From positions 58,850 through 122,849 of the forward strand of contig NZ_BMSA01000020.1 of the NCBI RefSeq assembly GCF_014648915.1: DNA of 64,000 bases. The letters run 5' to 3'. Positions 1 through 7,806 of this stretch are shown here, piece after piece. Positions within the stretch are counted from its first letter, which is position 1. Each line of letters starts with the position of its first letter. Both the position numbers and the translations under genes were made by a program. The DNA is from Streptomyces phaeofaciens. GTDB taxonomy: Bacteria; Actinomycetota; Actinomycetes; Streptomycetales; Streptomycetaceae. Below the pieces are notes generated by a model that did no database searches, had not been told where the DNA came from, and worked only from the letters and a program-made list of their open reading frames with translations.

Positions 1-796
1 CGGCGAGGACCTCGCCTCCCGCGCCCTTCTCCGCGAGCCGGGTGGCCCGGCGGATGAGGGTGCGGCCTTCCGGGCCACCGGTCAGTCCGACCACGATCCG
101 CTCCCGCGAGCCCCAGATCGCCGACACGCGGTGCTCGCTGCGGTACTGCTTGAGGTACTCGTCGACCCGGTCGGCCACCCAGAGCAGGGCCAGCTCACGC
201 AGGGCGGTGAGGTTCCCGGGGCGGAAGTAGTTGGACAGGGCCGCGTCGACCTTGTCCGGCCGGTAGATGTTGCCGTGGGCCATGCGCCGCCGGAGGGCCT
301 GCGGGGACATGTCGACCAGTTCGATCTGGTCGGCGCGCCGGACGAACTCGTCGGGCACGGTCTCCTGCTGCCGGACGCCCGTGATCGACTCCACGACGTC
401 CCCGAGGGACTCCAGGTGCTGGATGTTGACGGTCGAGACCACGTCGATCCCGGCGGCGAGCAGTTCCTCCACGTCCTGCCAGCGCTTGGTGTGGCGCGAT
501 CCGGGGATGTTGGTGTGGGCCAGTTCGTCCACCAGGGCGACGTGCGGGTGGCGGGCGAGGGCGGCGTCCACGTCCATCTCGGTGAAGACGCCGCCCCGGT
601 ACTCCAGCTCACGGCGCGGGACCTGCTCCAGACCGTGCAGCATCACCTCGGTGCGCGGGCGGTCGTGGTGCTCCACGAACGCGACCACGCAGTCCGTGCC
701 GCGCTCCACCCGCCGGTGCGCCTCGGACAGCATCGCGTACGTCTTGCCCACGCCCGGTGCCGCACCGAGGTAGATCCGAAGCTTGCCGCGTGCCAT
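1..796 (-). CDS. kdpD: KdpD-like osmosensitive K+ channel sensor kinase, N-terminal part (cut by window edge)
   Basis: About 265 N-terminal residues are visible. The ATG at 796 opens a typical KdpD N-terminus: a Walker A-like loop GAAPGVGKT at residues 11-19, the family motif VDELAHTN, and a segment ADQIELVDMSP. A universal-stress-protein-like domain begins near residue 245 (ERIVVGLTGG). In this family that cytoplasmic part senses K+/ATP/c-di-AMP status and is followed by four membrane helices and a histidine kinase core; those lie outside the window. The gene directly upstream is a secreted lyase on the same strand, not kdpFABC, so the kinase is not in the classical kdp order on this side. 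Family call is secure; its actual regulon is not known from here. Confidence 0.93.
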   Translation of the reverse strand, partial: MARGKLRIYLGAAPGVGKTYAMLSEAHRRVERGTDCVVAFVEHHDRPRTEVMLHGLEQVPRRELEYRGGVFTEMDVDAALARHPHVALVDELAHTNIPGSRHTKRWQDVEELLAAGIDVVSTVNIQHLESLGDVVESITGVRQQETVPDEFVRRADQIELVDMSPQALRRRMAHGNIYRPDKVDAALSNYFRPGNLTALRELALLWVADRVDEYLKQYRSEHRVSAIWGSRERIVVGLTGGPEGRTLIRRATRLAEKGAGGEVLA

Positions 797-995
797 GGCC
801 TCATTGTCTTCCCGTAACTCCTGTGTACGCAGCGTCGACCCTACGGCCAACAGTTCCGACAAACAGGATGATCCGAAGGGTGAGGGGCGTCTTTGACGCA
901 ACCCTGACGCGGTGCGCCGCGCCCCGGGCCGGCTGCCGCTCACCCGCCCCTCACCCGTTCCTCACCCGTTCATCGGACGAGCCCCCCTGATCGGT

Positions 996-2174
996 TCACG
1001 CGGGATTCTCGGCGTGGGTCAGGGTCTCCCAGGCGACGAAGAGGTTGTTGGTGCCCGCCGGGCGGTTGCGCTCGGTGAGGGTCTGGGTGTTCGTCATCGC
1101 GATGCCCAGCCGGTGGTGCAGCGCGTTGTATCCGACCTCGGTGACCGGGCCGAGCCCCAGGTTCAGGGAGCCGCCGCACAGCCAGCTCGGCACGGCCGTA
1201 CCGAGCTGGTACTTGGCCTGGAAGCCCAGGGCCTGCCGCAGCCGCTCGCCGACGTCGGTGCCGTACAGGTCCTGGCCCTGGATCCGGCTGGTCTCGGCGA
1301 TGTGCGAGATCGCGGAGATGCCGTACCCGGTGTGGGTGAGGTCGCGGCAGGTCTCCTGGGTCAGGCCGGTGACGAAGGTGCCCTGCCCCTGCCAGTAGTT
1401 GACGATCTTCTCCCGGGTGTCGAGGTTCTGGCTCGGCACGGTCTTCGGCAGATCGCCGTCGGAGGCGAGGTAGACGTAGGCGGCGGTGCGGGTACGGAAA
1501 CGGGCCATGGCCTTGTCGTACGACGTCCGGTCCTCGAGGAAGACGGAGATGCCGACGGCCGCCTCCATCATCGACAGCTCCCAGTTGCCGTTGGAGTGGG
1601 AACCGTTGATGACCTCGGGCAGGTAGACGTTCCGCAGCATGGTCGCGAAGCGGCCGGAGTTCGCCCAGGTGCCCGGGTAGGTGTGCTTGATGATCTCGGC
1701 GGCCTTCGGCCAGGAGGAGCCGGCCCAGCCGGTCTGGAGGGGGGCGTTGCTGTTGGTGTGGTCGGTGATCACGGCCGACCAGGCGTCCATCAGCTGGATG
1801 GCCTTCTTCGCGTACCGCTCGTCCCCCGTGATGTACCAGGCGAGGGCGTCGGTGTAGGCGGCTATGGCGTCCTCGCGCTCGTCGGTGCAGCCGTAGTTGG
1901 GGTTCGAGTACGAGCCGCACTCGACGACCGCGCGGGGCTTGGGGACGCGGTTCAGGTCGGCGTACCTGCTCGCCAGCATCTGGTCGAAGGCGCCCTTCCA
2001 GGGCTGGGCTCCGGCGTTGACCTGGGTGCGGGTGAAGTCCAGTTGCCCGCGGGAGACCGTGACCCCGGGGTGGGCGAAGGCGGCGGGGGCGGCCTCGGCG
2101 CGGGGCGTGTCCGGTGGGGCGAGGACCGCCAGCACGAGGGCGGTGACGGTCACCAGGAATGCGGTTCGGCGCAC
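996..2174 (-). CDS. secreted alginate lyase-family protein
   Basis: 392 aa. The start is the GTG at 2174, preceded by GGAG 5 nt upstream; longer in-frame starts lack a ribosome site and would add sequence before the signal peptide. Residues 1-28 form a Sec signal peptide (RR, a hydrophobic run, then an Ala-rich cleavage region). The mature part resembles the alpha/alpha-barrel alginate lyase family (PF05426), with the segment GSHSNGNWELSMMEAAVGIS in the middle and a late stretch with Tyr and His (VGYNALHHRLG). Such enzymes cleave uronic-acid polysaccharides by beta-elimination outside the cell. Substrate cannot be read from sequence. Monocistronic: the upstream gene ends at a terminator. Confidence 0.8.
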   Translation of the reverse strand: MRRTAFLVTVTALVLAVLAPPDTPRAEAAPAAFAHPGVTVSRGQLDFTRTQVNAGAQPWKGAFDQMLASRYADLNRVPKPRAVVECGSYSNPNYGCTDEREDAIAAYTDALAWYITGDERYAKKAIQLMDAWSAVITDHTNSNAPLQTGWAGSSWPKAAEIIKHTYPGTWANSGRFATMLRNVYLPEVINGSHSNGNWELSMMEAAVGISVFLEDRTSYDKAMARFRTRTAAYVYLASDGDLPKTVPSQNLDTREKIVNYWQGQGTFVTGLTQETCRDLTHTGYGISAISHIAETSRIQGQDLYGTDVGERLRQALGFQAKYQLGTAVPSWLCGGSLNLGLGPVTEVGYNALHHRLGIAMTNTQTLTERNRPAGTNNLFVAWETLTHAENPA

Positions 2175-2309
2175 AGCAGCTCCGTTCGTTCCGGTATGTG
2201 AACACAGAGCGCCCTCATGAACGAGGCGTTGAGCCGAGACCATAGGTACAGACCAATTGACCGTCAAGGGTCCGCGCGAGGACGGCAGCCACGGGACACG
2301 GCAAGGAGC

Positions 2310-2345
2310 ACGACGAAGGGCATGACGAAGGGCATGACGAAGGGC
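2310..2345. repeat. three tandem 12-bp units (A(T/C)GACGAAGGGC)
   Basis: Units at 2310-2321, 2322-2333 and 2334-2345; the last two are identical and the first differs by one base. They abut a terminator hairpin. No coding role is visible; probably slippage-derived. Confidence 0.8.
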
Positions 2346-2370
2346 CGCACCCCGGAGCGGGGTGCGGCCC
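2342..2370 (-). terminator. intrinsic terminator hairpin downstream of the DUF3710 gene
   Basis: Perfect 12-bp stem GGGCCGCACCCC / GGGGTGCGGCCC around a 5-nt loop, just past the stop codon at 2395. No long U-tract, as is usual in Streptomyces. Confidence 0.8.
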
Positions 2371-2394
2371 TTCAGTCGTACGACTGCCCTACGG

Positions 2395-3162
2395 TCAGCG
2401 GACCTCGGTGATCTCCGGTCCGCGCTGGAGCTGGCCCATGCCGCCGGAGAAGCGCGAGCCCTCCTCCTGCTGCTGGACGCCCTCGGGCACCATCTGCGCG
2501 TCGTTCGGCAGCTTGAGGACGATCGGGTCGCGGGGCGCCATCGGGCCCTCGCCGCGGACCACGACCGTGTCCCGGAAGATCTGCTCGAGCAGCCCGGCGG
2601 CCTGCGGCTGCACCGCGCCCTGGCCCGAGATCACACCGCGCAGGAACCAGCGGGGCCCGTCCACACCGACGAACCGCACGACGTGGAAGCCACCCGTGCC
2701 GTCCGGCAGCTGCACCGGCACCTGGGCCCGCAGCTCCCAGCCCAGCGGACCCTCGACCTCGTCGATGATGCCGCCCTGCTGAGTGATGCCGGAGCCGATC
2801 TCCTCGCGCACCTCGCCCCAGATGCCCTCGCGCTTGGGCGCGGCAAAGGCCTGGAGCTGGATGGCGCTGTCGCGCAGCACGACGGTGGCGGCGACGATCG
2901 CGTCACCCGCGACCTCGACCCGAAGCTCCATGCCGTCGACCCCCGGCACGAACAGACCGCCCAGGTCCACCCGGCCCTCGGCCGGGTCGCGGACCTCGGA
3001 ACCGTCCCACGGCCCGTCGGGCCGCGGCTCCGGCTCGAGCCGGACGCGCTCGCGCTCGCCGGTTACCTCTTCGTCCGCCTCAGTGTCGACACTGTCGACG
3101 ACCTGCTCGGCCTCGCCGGCCGCGTCCTCGGCGGCACCCTTCTTCTTGCGACGTCCGAACAC
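2395..3162 (-). CDS. DUF3710 domain protein
   Basis: 255 aa. Start GTG at 3162 (FGRRKKKG...), only 1 nt after the dut stop codon, so translation is probably coupled. The N-terminus is a basic stretch followed by a Glu/Asp-rich charged segment (residues about 10-45), then the globular DUF3710 domain with conserved features such as DLGGLFVPG and FVGVDGPRWFLRGV. DUF3710 proteins are actinobacterial, of unknown function, and regularly lie beside dut. Cytoplasmic, with no membrane segment. It is the last gene of the thioesterase-dut-DUF3710 unit and is followed by the terminator at 2342-2370. Confidence 0.9.
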   Translation of the reverse strand: MFGRRKKKGAAEDAAGEAEQVVDSVDTEADEEVTGERERVRLEPEPRPDGPWDGSEVRDPAEGRVDLGGLFVPGVDGMELRVEVAGDAIVAATVVLRDSAIQLQAFAAPKREGIWGEVREEIGSGITQQGGIIDEVEGPLGWELRAQVPVQLPDGTGGFHVVRFVGVDGPRWFLRGVISGQGAVQPQAAGLLEQIFRDTVVVRGEGPMAPRDPIVLKLPNDAQMVPEGVQQQEEGSRFSGGMGQLQRGPEITEVR

Positions 3163-3163
3163 G

Positions 3164-3706
3164 TCACTGTCCTTCCCGGTCGGATACGACCGAAGCGTAT
3201 CGATACCCACCCACACTGCCGCCCACGGCGGCCTGACCGCTTGCACCGCCCACCGCGGCATGCCCGCCGGTGGACCCGAAGCCCCCCGCGGCCCGTGCCG
3301 ATTCGGGAAGCTCCGCCACCTCCTGGAAGCGGACCCTCTCGACCTGCTGGACGACCAGTTGGGCAATCCGGTCGAAGCGCTCGAACCGCACGGACTCGCG
3401 CGGGTCGAGATTCACCACGATCACCTTGATCTCCCCACGGTACCCGGCATCAACCGTCCCCGGGGCATTCACGAGCGCGACTCCGCACCGGGCGGCCAGC
3501 CCCGACCGCGGGTGCACGAAGGCCGCGTACCCCTCGGGCAGCGCGATGGACACCCCGGTGGGCAGCACCGCCCGCTCCCCGGGCGCCAGTTCGCAGGCCT
3601 CGGTGGTACGCAGATCGGCCCCCGCGTCCCCGGGATGCTCGTACGCCGGAAGCGGTACGTCGGGGTCGACTCGTCGGATCATGACGTCCAGCGGAGCGGG
3701 GCTCAC
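3164..3706 (-). CDS. dut: dUTP diphosphatase
   Basis: 180 aa; hydrolyses dUTP to dUMP and PPi, keeping uracil out of DNA and feeding dTMP synthesis. All five motifs of the trimeric dUTPase family are present in order: DAGADL, PRSGLA, GTVDAGYRGEI, RFDRIAQLVV and the C-terminal GGFGSTG arm. A short Gly-rich tail follows. The GTG at 3706 overlaps the upstream stop codon by 4 nt (GTGA), which supports this start; an internal ATG at 3682 is an alternative. Coupled to the thioesterase upstream and DUF3710 downstream. Confidence 0.97.
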   Translation of the reverse strand: MSPAPLDVMIRRVDPDVPLPAYEHPGDAGADLRTTEACELAPGERAVLPTGVSIALPEGYAAFVHPRSGLAARCGVALVNAPGTVDAGYRGEIKVIVVNLDPRESVRFERFDRIAQLVVQQVERVRFQEVAELPESARAAGGFGSTGGHAAVGGASGQAAVGGSVGGYRYASVVSDREGQ

Positions 3707-4287
3707 GGGTTCACCTCGAAGGCACGGGTACGCCGGACCTGGTCCGGGTCGTTCATGGCGGCCTTGATCTCCTCCTCGCGGCCGTGGTGCACGAAATGCT
3801 CCACGGCGACCTCGATGAAGAGGGCGTCGGCACGGACGGCGACGGGGCCGTCGGGACCGCCGATCCGGCCGGTGGCGGTCGAGTAGATCTTCCGCCGCGA
3901 CACCGCCGTCACCTCCGCCTCCAGGTACAGCACGGTACCGACGGGCACCGGACGGACGAAGTCCGTCTCCAGGCGTCCGGTCACGGCGATCGTCCGCAGC
4001 AGCCAGTTCAGCGAGCCGAGCGTCTCGTCGAGCGCGGTGGCCAGCACACCGCCGTGGGCGAGCCCCGGCGCCCCCTGGTGGGCGGGCTGCACGGTGAACG
4101 CGGCGGTGACGGTCACCCCCTCGCCGGCCCGCGCCGCCAGATGCAGCCCGTGCGACTGCCCGCCACCGCATCCGAAACACTGTTCGTAGTGGGCACCGAG
4201 AAGCTCACCGGGCGCGGGAGCATCGGGGTGCCGAACGGGTTTCTCGGCGTCGGCCGGAGGCTGAAGAGCTGCGGAAGTACCACTCAC
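3703..4287 (-). CDS. PaaI-type hotdog-fold thioesterase
   Basis: 194 aa from the GTG at 4287 (SGTSAALQPP); an ATG at 4317 gives ten more residues. The GTG has an AAGG element upstream. The core has the hotdog signature: HQGAPGLAHGGVLATALDETLG (central helix with HGG) and later strands FVRPVPVGTVLYLEAEV. N-terminal cysteines (QCFGCGGGQSHGL) are typical of this actinobacterial subgroup. The likely reaction is hydrolysis of acyl-CoA thioesters in the cytoplasm; the substrate is unknown. First gene of the dut operon and divergent from the DUF3093 gene, so the 58-bp gap must hold both promoters. Confidence 0.9.
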   Translation of the reverse strand: MSGTSAALQPPADAEKPVRHPDAPAPGELLGAHYEQCFGCGGGQSHGLHLAARAGEGVTVTAAFTVQPAHQGAPGLAHGGVLATALDETLGSLNWLLRTIAVTGRLETDFVRPVPVGTVLYLEAEVTAVSRRKIYSTATGRIGGPDGPVAVRADALFIEVAVEHFVHHGREEEIKAAMNDPDQVRRTRAFEVNP

Positions 4288-4345
4288 AGCCGCAGACCTT
4301 ACCCGCGCGTCCGCCATATCCGGACACCGTGCCAAGCTTGGCTCC

Positions 4346-4810
4346 ATGCAGCCCTCCGCCACCCCGTACGAAGAACGTCTCACCGCCCCCCGCTCGTGGT
4401 GGCTGATCTCGTTCCTCGTGGGCGTCTCCTTCGCCCTGATCCTGCTGCCGTTCGGCACCCTTCCGCTTCTGGGCGGGCTGGTCGGCGGTACGGCAGCCGC
4501 GGCGGTCGTGGCCAGTTCCTACGGCTCGGTCCGGATCCGGGTCGTGGGCGACTCGCTGATCGCGGGCGAGGCGAAGATCCCGGTCGCCGCGCTGGGCGAG
4601 GCGGAGATCATGGACGCGGACGAGGCCCGCGCCTGGCGCACCTACAAGGCCGACACGCGCGCGTTCCTGTTGCTGCGCTCCTACATCCCGACGGCACTGC
4701 GGGTGCAGGTCACCGACCCGCAGGACCCGACGCCGTACCTGTACCTGTCGACGCGCGAGCCGGAGCGGCTGGCGCAAGCCCTGGTGGCCGCGCGGGAGGC
4801 CGCGGCCTAG
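4346..4810 (+). CDS. DUF3093 membrane protein
   Basis: 154 aa, ATG start. Two hydrophobic helices near residues 18-60 (WWLISFLVGVSFALILLPFG and LLGGLVGGTAAAAVVASSYG) are followed by a soluble domain with the family segment DEARAWRTYKADTRAFLLLR. DUF3093 is widespread in Actinobacteria and often neighbours dut. Function unknown; topology suggests a membrane-anchored cytoplasmic domain. Convergent with the next gene across a hairpin at 4834-4858. Confidence 0.9.
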   Translation: MQPSATPYEERLTAPRSWWLISFLVGVSFALILLPFGTLPLLGGLVGGTAAAAVVASSYGSVRIRVVGDSLIAGEAKIPVAALGEAEIMDADEARAWRTYKADTRAFLLLRSYIPTALRVQVTDPQDPTPYLYLSTREPERLAQALVAAREAAA

Positions 4811-4833
4811 GCACCGCGGCAGGGCTCCTCCCC

Positions 4834-4858
4834 GCGCCGCGCGAAGCCTTCGCGGCGC
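4834..4858. terminator. bidirectional hairpin between convergent genes
   Basis: GCGCCGC / GCGGCGC arms with a GAAG/CTTC-like inner stem, in the 72-bp gap between the DUF3093 stop and the stop of the EcsC-like gene. Confidence 0.55.
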
Positions 4859-4882
4859 CGGGACCTCGCCCGCCCGAACGCG

Positions 4883-5830
4883 TCAGTACCCGAGCTCCCT
4901 GGGATTTCCGGGGAGCTCTGACATGTCCAGCACGTCCGAGGGCTTCTCCAGGCGCGGCAGTTCCGGCAGCGCGTCCCACGGCACCTGCGCCTTGCGCAGG
5001 TCGGTGCGGACCTTCCCGGCCAGCTTCTTGGTGTCCCGCCGGTTCATGAGCGCGCCGACGGCGGCGCCCACCAGGAACGGCATCAGGTTCGGCAGGTCGC
5101 GGACCATGCGCTTCATGATCTGCTGGCGCAGCTCGCGCCGCATCTGGCCGCCGAGCGCGGTGTTGATCGAGGACGGCTTCAGCGGGTCGATGCCGCGTTC
5201 GCCCGACCAGGAGCGCAGATACGCGGTGCTGCGGTCCTTGAGGTTGCCGGGCGGCCGTACGCCGTACACCTCGTGCAGTTCGGCGATCAGCTTCAGCTCG
5301 ATCGCGGCCACGCCGGTGATCTCCGCGGCCAGTTCGGTGGGCATCGCGGGCGGCACGGGAAGCATCGCGGCCGCCCCGATGCCGGCCCCGACGGTGGACG
5401 TGGCGTTCGCCGCGCCCGCCACGAGCCTGTCGGCGAGCTCCTCGGGTCCCAGCCCCGGGAACTGCCTGCGGAGCGTCTGAAGGTCCCTTACGGGGATCCT
5501 GGGGGCGATCTCGATGATGCGGTCGGTGAGATACGCCAGGCCCGCCCTGGCACGGTCACCGCCCTTGCGGACGCTTTCCCGGGCCAGGCCTGCGGCCCTG
5601 TCGCGGATCGCCGCGCCCCGTCGCCTGGCGACGGGCGCGGCTTCCTGGCTCGGTACCGGGAGGTCAGCCCGGTCACTCGCCGTTCCGAGCGAGGCCGATC
5701 CCGCAGGGATCACTCCCTGGCCGGATGAGCCTCGCTCGTCGTCACGCACGCCGTGAGGGCCTTGTGAGGACCCTTTGTCCGCTCCCCGAAGGGGGAAACG
5801 GCGCTTCCGGGAGGGGGTCGAGCCAGTCAC
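4883..5830 (-). CDS. EcsC-like conserved protein
   Basis: 315 aa. The first 75 or so residues are polar and low complexity; the rest resembles the EcsC family seen in Streptomyces, with Ala/Gly-rich segments that could contact membrane (VGAGIGAAAMLPVPPAMPTELAAEI and LMPFLVGAAVGALMN) and a basic helix between them (GGQMRRELRQQIMKRMVRDL). No catalytic motif is evident. The ATG at 5830 lies 13 nt downstream of the DUF4193 stop codon at 5844, so the two may be cotranscribed. An internal start after the disordered segment cannot be excluded. Confidence 0.75.
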   Translation of the reverse strand: MTGSTPSRKRRFPLRGADKGSSQGPHGVRDDERGSSGQGVIPAGSASLGTASDRADLPVPSQEAAPVARRRGAAIRDRAAGLARESVRKGGDRARAGLAYLTDRIIEIAPRIPVRDLQTLRRQFPGLGPEELADRLVAGAANATSTVGAGIGAAAMLPVPPAMPTELAAEITGVAAIELKLIAELHEVYGVRPPGNLKDRSTAYLRSWSGERGIDPLKPSSINTALGGQMRRELRQQIMKRMVRDLPNLMPFLVGAAVGALMNRRDTKKLAGKVRTDLRKAQVPWDALPELPRLEKPSDVLDMSELPGNPRELGY

Positions 5831-5843
5831 GGCCGACCCCTCC

Positions 5844-6140
5844 TCAGTCGCAGTCGCGGCAGATCGGCTGACCGTTCTTCTCGCGGGCCAGCTGGCTGCG
5901 GTGATGTACCAGGAAGCAGCTCATGCAGGTGAACTCGTCCTGCTGCTTCGGCAGTACACGGACCGCCAACTCCTCGTTGGAGAGGTCGGCGCCGGGCAGT
6001 TCAAGGCCCTCCGCCGCCTCGAATTCATCGACGTCGACCGCCGAGGCGGACTTGTCGTTCCGCCTGGCCTTCAGCTCCTCAAGGCTGTCTGAGTCGACAT
6101 CGTCATCGGTCTTGCGTGGGGTGTCGTAATCGGTTGCCAT
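5844..6140 (-). CDS. DUF4193 small protein with Cys4-like site
   Basis: 98 aa. Acidic N-terminal half, then CMSCFLVHHRSQL and CRDCD at the C-terminus: two CxxC pairs that probably bind one Zn ion. DUF4193 is a highly conserved actinobacterial family; a role near RNA polymerase has been proposed for similar small acidic Zn proteins, but nothing in this sequence proves it. ATG start. A long upstream region of 395 bp separates it from cutS. Confidence 0.92.
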   Translation of the reverse strand: MATDYDTPRKTDDDVDSDSLEELKARRNDKSASAVDVDEFEAAEGLELPGADLSNEELAVRVLPKQQDEFTCMSCFLVHHRSQLAREKNGQPICRDCD

Positions 6141-6305
6141 TTCGCCTCTCCCCCTCTGGGTGTCTGCGGTGTCTCCAGCGCACGTAACGCGTGAGAGGCC
6201 GGACTTGTGCCCGCCTCGAGGCGGAGATTTTGCCTCACATCAAGGTCTGTTACTCAATCGACACCCAACCGGACTCCTCAAGAGTGATCGGCTTGGATGG
6301 CGATC

Positions 6306-6323
6306 GGGACCGTACACGGTCCC
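6306..6323 (-). terminator. possible second cutS terminator hairpin
   Basis: GGGACCG-TACA-CGGTCCC, 7-bp perfect stem. It could equally be a structure in the DUF4193 leader. Confidence 0.4.
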
Positions 6324-6381
6324 GTTGCCGCACTTCAAAGGCGTCTCACCGTGTACTTCCCGTGATGAGGACCCCCGAAAA

Positions 6382-6396
6382 CCCGGATTTTCCGGG
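6382..6396 (-). terminator. hairpin downstream of cutS
   Basis: CCCGGA-TTT-TCCGGG within a run of A/T-containing sequence, 140 nt past the cutS stop. Confidence 0.45.
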
Positions 6397-6447
6397 CCTT
6401 CCGACGGCTCCATGATCACGGAGAGTAGATGGCCGGAAATTCGCCCT

Positions 6448-6461
6448 TGTGATCGATCACA
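6448..6461. promoter_or_regulatory. perfect palindrome TGTGATCGATCACA (CRP/FNR-like half-sites)
   Basis: TGTGA and TCACA half-sites separated by 4 bp rather than the usual 6, about 310 bp upstream of the DUF4193 start and 75 bp past cutS. Candidate protein-binding site only. Confidence 0.35.
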
Positions 6462-6535
6462 CACGGGGGTGTCAGGGGCGAGCCCTGAAAATTCCGCGCA
6501 AAGCGAACATCCCCGCGTGTGTCGGCGACATGGTC

Positions 6536-7801
6536 TCAGACGGGCAGGGTGACCCGCATCACGAGGCCTCCTCCCTCACGCGGCGTGGCCGCGATGTGCC
6601 CGCCGTGCGCCCGGGCCACGGACCGCACGATGGACAGCCCGAGCCCGACCCCCTTGTCGCTCCCCGTGCGCTCGGTACGCAGCCGCCTGAAGGGCTCGAA
6701 GAGGTTGTCGATCTCGTACGCCGGCACGACCGGTCCCGTGTTGGACACGACCAGGACCGCCTGGCCGTGCTGGATCTCGGTGGTGACCTCGACCCAGCCG
6801 CCCTCCGGCACGTTGTAGCGCACCGCGTTCTGCACCAGGTTCAGGGCGATGCGCTCCAGCAGGACGCCGTTGCCCTGGACGACCGCCGGCTTCTGCTCGC
6901 CGCGGATCGTCACGCCCTTGGCCTCCGCCTCGGCGTGCACCTGGTCGACGGCCTGCTCGGCGACCTCGGCGAGGTCGACCGGCTTGCGCTCGACTATCTG
7001 GTTGTCGCTGCGGGCGAGCAGCAGCAGGCCCTCCACGAGCTGCTCGCTGCGCTCGTTGGTGGCCAGCAGGGTCTTGCCGAGCTGCTGGAGCTCCATGGGC
7101 GCGCCCGGGTCGGAGAGATGCACCTCGAGCAGCGTGCGGTTGATCGCCAGCGGTGTCCGCAGCTCGTGCGAGGCGTTGCCGACGAAGCGCTGCTGGGCCG
7201 TGAAGGCCCGCTGGAGGCGCTCCAGCATGTCGTCGAAGGTGTCGGCCAGCTCCTTCAGCTCGTCGTCCGGGCCGTCCAGCTCGATACGGCGGGACAGGTC
7301 CGAGCCCGCCACCGCGCGCGCGGTGCGGGTGATCCGGCCGAGCGGGGACAGGACCCGTCCGGCCATCGCGTAGCCGAAGGCGAAGGCGATCACCGCGAGG
7401 CCGAGCAGGGCCAGCAGGGAGCGGCTGAGCAGGTTGTCCAGGGCGACCTGGCGCTGGTGGTCGATGCAGGCGCTGATCGCGGTGTTGAACTGGGTGAGCG
7501 TGAGGCTGGTGGCGTTCGCGTGGTTGACCGCGGGGCAGTCGGCGCTGGAGACCTTGATCTCGTCGCTGACGCCCAGGTTCACGATCTTGAACGGCGGCTG
7601 GTTGCCCGTGCTGATGGCCTGTGCGGCGAGCAGGTAGATGATCGACAGCAGCAGGATGCCCGCGATCAGGAACATGCCGCCGTACAGCAGCGTGAGGCGT
7701 ATCCGGATGGTCGGGCGGAGCCAGGGGAGGTTGGGCTGCGGCCTCCGGGGGTCCCAGGTGGGCTTCGGTGGCGCCTGGGGAGGCGCGGGCGTCGCTGCCA
7801 C
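6536..7801 (-). CDS. cutS: CutS, membrane sensor histidine kinase
   Basis: 421 aa. A Pro-rich N-terminus precedes TM1 (residues about 35-62), an extracytoplasmic loop, TM2 (about 128-150), a HAMP segment, then the H-box VGNASHELRTPLA and N/G boxes (LNLVQNAVRYN, DKGVGLGLSIV). It phosphorylates CutR. The sensor loop has exactly two cysteines (ADCPAV and SACIDH), which work on Streptomyces CutS has linked to redox/disulfide sensing of extracellular protein folding; that is recalled, not shown here. The GTG at 7801 lies 5 nt after the cutR stop, so both genes form an operon; the ribosome site is weak and coupling is likely. The system was first described in copper-dependent melanin production. 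Confidence 0.92.
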   Translation of the reverse strand: MAATPAPPQAPPKPTWDPRRPQPNLPWLRPTIRIRLTLLYGGMFLIAGILLLSIIYLLAAQAISTGNQPPFKIVNLGVSDEIKVSSADCPAVNHANATSLTLTQFNTAISACIDHQRQVALDNLLSRSLLALLGLAVIAFAFGYAMAGRVLSPLGRITRTARAVAGSDLSRRIELDGPDDELKELADTFDDMLERLQRAFTAQQRFVGNASHELRTPLAINRTLLEVHLSDPGAPMELQQLGKTLLATNERSEQLVEGLLLLARSDNQIVERKPVDLAEVAEQAVDQVHAEAEAKGVTIRGEQKPAVVQGNGVLLERIALNLVQNAVRYNVPEGGWVEVTTEIQHGQAVLVVSNTGPVVPAYEIDNLFEPFRRLRTERTGSDKGVGLGLSIVRSVARAHGGHIAATPREGGGLVMRVTLPV

Positions 7802-7806
7802 GGGGA

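Larger units (their letters stand above)
6141..6535. other. intergenic region upstream of the DUF4193 gene and downstream of cutS
   Basis: No convincing gene. It holds two hairpins (6306-6323 and 6382-6396) that could end cutS transcription and a perfect palindrome at 6448-6461. Confidence 0.6.

Noticed and set aside
3270..3767. Plus-strand open frames across dut
   Set aside because: All five dUTPase motifs are on the minus strand; these frames are shadows.
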